From assembly GCA_945952315.1 (NCBI GenBank), contig CAMFIE010000006.1, forward strand, positions 1 to 64,000: DNA of 64,000 bases. Reading direction: 5' to 3'. A program made the translations under genes and the position numbers. Within the stretch, counting starts at the first letter, position 1. Each line of letters opens with the position of its first letter. The notes below the pieces were generated by a model. That model ran no database searches. It saw only the letters and a program-made list of their open reading frames with translations, and had not been told where the DNA came from. Source of the stretch: an uncultured Rhizobium sp. (GTDB lineage Bacteria; Pseudomonadota; Alphaproteobacteria; Rhizobiales; Rhizobiaceae). Below are positions 62,026 to 64,000 of this stretch, one piece after another.

Positions 62026-62406
62026 TCAGCCCCCAGCCGCCGTTTCGGACGCATCCCGGCCTTCGCGGGTAAGGATACGGTCGTAGATATCCTCATCCGG
62101 CTGCGGGATATCCTCTTTCGCCACCGCTTTCAGCTGAACGGTTCCGTTGAGCGCATAGGTGAGCTCCCCGAGCGTGCGCAGCGTCCAGTTGGCAGGCCCG
62201 CCAAGCGCGCGCGACACCCAGGCCGGATCACGACCGAGCTTTTCGGCAATATCCTTCTGCGTCATCCCCTCTGACTTGCGCTTGTCCCAGAGATCTAAAA
62301 CGGCATAGAAGGCGTCGTACATGACATGGATGACGCCTTCCTTGGCCAGCTCCCGTTTCGTGAGATTAAAGGGATTTTCGGGATTGACGTGGATTTTCCG
62401 AGACAT
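62026..62406 (-). CDS. XRE-type helix-turn-helix regulator, antitoxin-like
   Basis: 126 aa. The HTH reads KSEGMTQKDIAEKLGRDPAWVSRALGGPANWTLRTLGELTYAL (about residues 44-86). Start uncertain: ATG 62406 begins MSRKIHVNPENPFNLTK, ATG 62478 would add 24 residues and overlap the upstream gene by 113 bases. Either way it overlaps the upstream ORF end and is translated with it. With an operator palindrome at the head of the pair this looks like an autoregulated toxin-antitoxin or phage-type repressor module. Convergent with tldD, gap three bases. Confidence 0.75.
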   Translation of the reverse strand: MSRKIHVNPENPFNLTKRELAKEGVIHVMYDAFYAVLDLWDKRKSEGMTQKDIAEKLGRDPAWVSRALGGPANWTLRTLGELTYALNGTVQLKAVAKEDIPQPDEDIYDRILTREGRDASETAAGG

Positions 62407-62923
62407 AGTCTCTGTGGGTGGCGCCTCGAAAGGGCTCTGCTCCTCCGAAAATCCCGTTCCATAAGGTTTCACAGTCATACATGGCCCCCAGCCAGGATTG
62501 GCTTTTTCTTCCGGGTGTCGAAAAGGCGTTTCCCAACCGATCCCGATTTACGGCAAACATCGCGACAAACACATTGCGATCCACGAAGCGGCCGAAAATA
62601 CGCAGTTGCGGCCGCGGCTCGGTAATCCGCATTTCCCAGATTTCCTCCGGCGGCGGTTCGAGCCGGGCCATTTCATTCCGGCCTGTTCTTTCTTCGATCC
62701 GGAGCGATAGCCTGCTGCCATTGAGCCAGCGGGTAAAAAACGCTGATACAGCAGATCTCTGGCCGAAAAAGGCAATGGCCGACTGCTCGTTCTGCAACTC
62801 ATCATAAAGAGCTGCTGTCAGATAGAGTTGGCGGAACCCTTCGACCGAAGCACGCTGATATCGAACCAAAAGACCCTGCTCAACGGCAAGGTTTAGCCTC
62901 TCACGAATTGACATATAAGTCAA
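62366..62923 (-). CDS. Uncharacterised protein paired with XRE regulator, toxin-like
   Basis: 185 aa. It has no recognised domain. The central part RPQLRIFGRFVDRNVFVAMFAVNRDRLG (about residues 105-132) resembles the RelE/HigB beta-sheet pattern ("...GRF..RNVFV") seen in large toxin-like partners of XRE proteins. TTG 62923 has AGAGG five bases upstream; ATG 62914 is an alternative. A perfect 7-bp palindrome with six-base spacer overlaps this start. The gene order (large protein first, XRE second, overlap) suits toxin-antitoxin organisation. Confidence 0.6.
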   Translation of the reverse strand: MTYMSIRERLNLAVEQGLLVRYQRASVEGFRQLYLTAALYDELQNEQSAIAFFGQRSAVSAFFTRWLNGSRLSLRIEERTGRNEMARLEPPPEEIWEMRITEPRPQLRIFGRFVDRNVFVAMFAVNRDRLGNAFSTPGRKSQSWLGAMYDCETLWNGIFGGAEPFRGATHRDYVSENPRQSRKSL

Positions 62924-62925
62924 TT
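62906..62925. promoter_or_regulatory. Perfect palindromic operator of the toxin-like/XRE pair
   Basis: AATTGAC-N6-GTCAATT, with both arms exact. It overlaps the start codon region of the first gene and probably binds the XRE protein. Confidence 0.65.
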
Positions 62926-63027
62926 AACCTCTTTATTTCCTTTCTTTCGAATCTACACACTTAAATTCCGCCCTTCAAGTTGCTGCTGAACTGGCTTAAG
63001 GAGGTCGGGTCGCTTCACTGGTTTGTC

Positions 63028-63804
63028 ATGGCCGCCCTGTTCACCCTTTTTCTTCCCGCAAATCTTCATCCGGCAGCGCTCGGGTTTATCCTGGCGGTGA
63101 CGCTGGTTGCGGGGCTGGCGCGGGGGTTTTCGGGGTTTGGCGGGGCGCTGATCTTCATGCCGCTTGCCTCGATCGTGATCGATCCGAAGCTCGCGACCGC
63201 AGCGCTTCTGATGGCGGACGGGGTGGCGGCGCTGTCGCTGATCCCGGGGGCCGCAAAAAATGCCGGGCGCAAGGACCCGGTGCTGATGGCCTGCGGCGCG
63301 CTGTTCGGCATACCGCTCGGCACAGCACTGCTTGTCCATATCGCGCCGGTCACCCTGCGCTGGGGGATATCGGCCACGGTTCTGATGATGCTTGGCCTTC
63401 TGATGTCCGGCTGGCGCTACCGGGGCGAAAGCCGCGCGCCGCTGACCGTGCTGGTCGGCTTCATTTCCGGCACGTTTTCCGGCGCGGCCCAGCTTGGCGG
63501 GCCGCCGGTCGTGGCCTATCTGCTCGGGCGCGATGTGCCGGGCCGGACGATCCGCGCCGGCATCATCCTGTTCTTCGCACTGTCCTCGACCATTTCCGCT
63601 GTTATCTACGGGGCAAACGGGCTGCTGACGCTTGATGCGGTGAAGCTTGCGGTGATGATCGCGCCCGTCTTTTCGCTCGGGCTCTATAGCGGCGCGCGCG
63701 CCTTCCGTTTTGCGAGCGAGCGGGTGTTTCGCGCCGTCTGCTACGGGTTGATTGCCACGGCGGCGATTGCGGGCCTGCCCGCCGTGGATGCGCTGTTTCG
63801 CTGA
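63028..63804 (+). CDS. TauE/SafE-family sulfite/organosulfonate permease-like protein
   Basis: 258 aa, eight hydrophobic helices. The duplicated motif of the family is seen in GLARGFSGFGGALIFMPLAS (about residues 31-50) and GFISGTFSGAAQLGGPPVVAYLL (about 146-168). TauE/SafE proteins export or import sulfite, sulfoacetate or related anions; the substrate here is unknown. ATG 63028 begins at the first helix region. A TTG at 62980 would add 16 residues, and the AAGGAGG at 62999-63005 is too far for ATG 63028, so the start is uncertain. Convergent with pdxH. Confidence 0.83.
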   Translation: MAALFTLFLPANLHPAALGFILAVTLVAGLARGFSGFGGALIFMPLASIVIDPKLATAALLMADGVAALSLIPGAAKNAGRKDPVLMACGALFGIPLGTALLVHIAPVTLRWGISATVLMMLGLLMSGWRYRGESRAPLTVLVGFISGTFSGAAQLGGPPVVAYLLGRDVPGRTIRAGIILFFALSSTISAVIYGANGLLTLDAVKLAVMIAPVFSLGLYSGARAFRFASERVFRAVCYGLIATAAIAGLPAVDALFR

Positions 63805-63816
63805 GAAAACAGGATT

Positions 63817-64000
63817 TTACGGATACATCCGCACCTTCGACCAGGGGCCTTCCGGCGTCTCGCGGCGAAACTCCAGCCGGTCATGCAGGCGGAAGGGCCG
63901 GTCGTGCCAGAACTCGATGCTGAGCGGGCGGATGCGGAAGCCGGACCAGTGCGGCGGGCGCGGAATTTCACCGATCGGATGGCGGGCGGTCACCTCGGCC
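63817..64000 (-). CDS. pdxH: Pyridoxamine 5'-phosphate oxidase, C-terminal part
   Basis: Partial gene, cut by the window edge. The visible 61 codons end the protein with [35 protein letters not shown] and WSKVRMYP-stop, the diagnostic C-terminus of PdxH, including the substrate-binding R-L-H-D. The enzyme oxidises PNP/PMP to pyridoxal phosphate with FMN. It ends 12 bases after the convergent permease gene. Confidence 0.9.
   Translation of the reverse strand, partial: AEVTARHPIGEIPRPPHWSGFRIRPLSIEFWHDRPFRLHDRLEFRRETPEGPWSKVRMYP

Overview
The window reads as a chromosomal segment of an alphaproteobacterium of the order Hyphomicrobiales (Rhizobiales), most likely Rhizobiaceae. The pointers are a MucR/Ros regulator, the cell-cycle methylase CcrM, the kinase-type ThrB in an ispH-thrB-rnhA operon, the cta aa3-oxidase operon with its rhizobial microprotein, an IalB-like protein, high GC with strong G/C third-position bias, and palindromic intergenic repeat mosaics typical of rhizobial genomes. 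No tRNA, rRNA, CRISPR array, transposase or prophage structural gene was seen.

Layout. 0.1-6.7 kb: a seven-gene Mrp/Mnh/Pha Na+(K+)/H+ antiporter operon, split between subunits A and B by a repeat mosaic. 7-12 kb: mucR, a GNAT acetyltransferase, a glutathione transferase, a polysaccharide deacetylase and a CPA2 K+/H+ antiporter. 12.5-21 kb: a usp-dksA-like pair behind an FNR/FixK-type box, a two-domain VOC dioxygenase-like protein, an ArsR/SRPBCC pair, a hybrid histidine kinase facing a LuxR-type response regulator, and oligopeptidase B. 21.5-29 kb: two c-type cytochromes, an MFS drug exporter, a ParE-like toxin, sodB, an alcohol dehydrogenase, a patatin homologue without its catalytic residues, and trans-aconitate methyltransferase. 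29-38 kb: an OGT-like glycosyltransferase, a Panacea-domain gene coupled to a small membrane protein, ccrM, an isolated GSU2403-type nucleotidyltransferase bracketed by twin 38-bp palindromic elements, a GntR regulator, a HAD phosphatase, a diacylglycerol-kinase-like protein and a lipoprotein. 38-47 kb: thrC, an M16 peptidase, a GNAT, a degenerate GGDEF/EAL protein, YqgE, a DsbD-domain protein and a peroxiredoxin.

47.3-52.4 kb is the most unusual part. A convergent HigB/HigA-like pair is followed by an HI1419/HI1420-like toxin-antitoxin cassette lying exactly between two 115-bp copies of the rnhA 3' end. Then, after rnhA-thrB-ispH, comes a three-fold tandem array of a 344-bp unit. Each unit has a foldable leader RNA, a strong Shine-Dalgarno site, a 31-codon ORF and a 3' hairpin. 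The third copy has diverged at the end of the ORF only by synonymous or conservative changes, so the array looks like a real microprotein family.

52.4-64 kb: SURF1, DUF983, an L,D-transpeptidase, then ctaE-ctaG-coxF-like-ctaB-ctaD-ctaC (all minus strand) behind a perfect TTGAT-N4-ATCAA box, an ialB-like gene, tldD, a toxin-like/XRE pair with a perfect operator palindrome, a TauE/SafE permease, and the 3' end of pdxH. Functionally, the aa3 oxidase genes and their assembly factors (SURF1, CtaG, CtaB) form one block, thrC and thrB sit in separate units 10 kb apart, and the rest is mainly housekeeping plus scattered stress and toxin-antitoxin genes.
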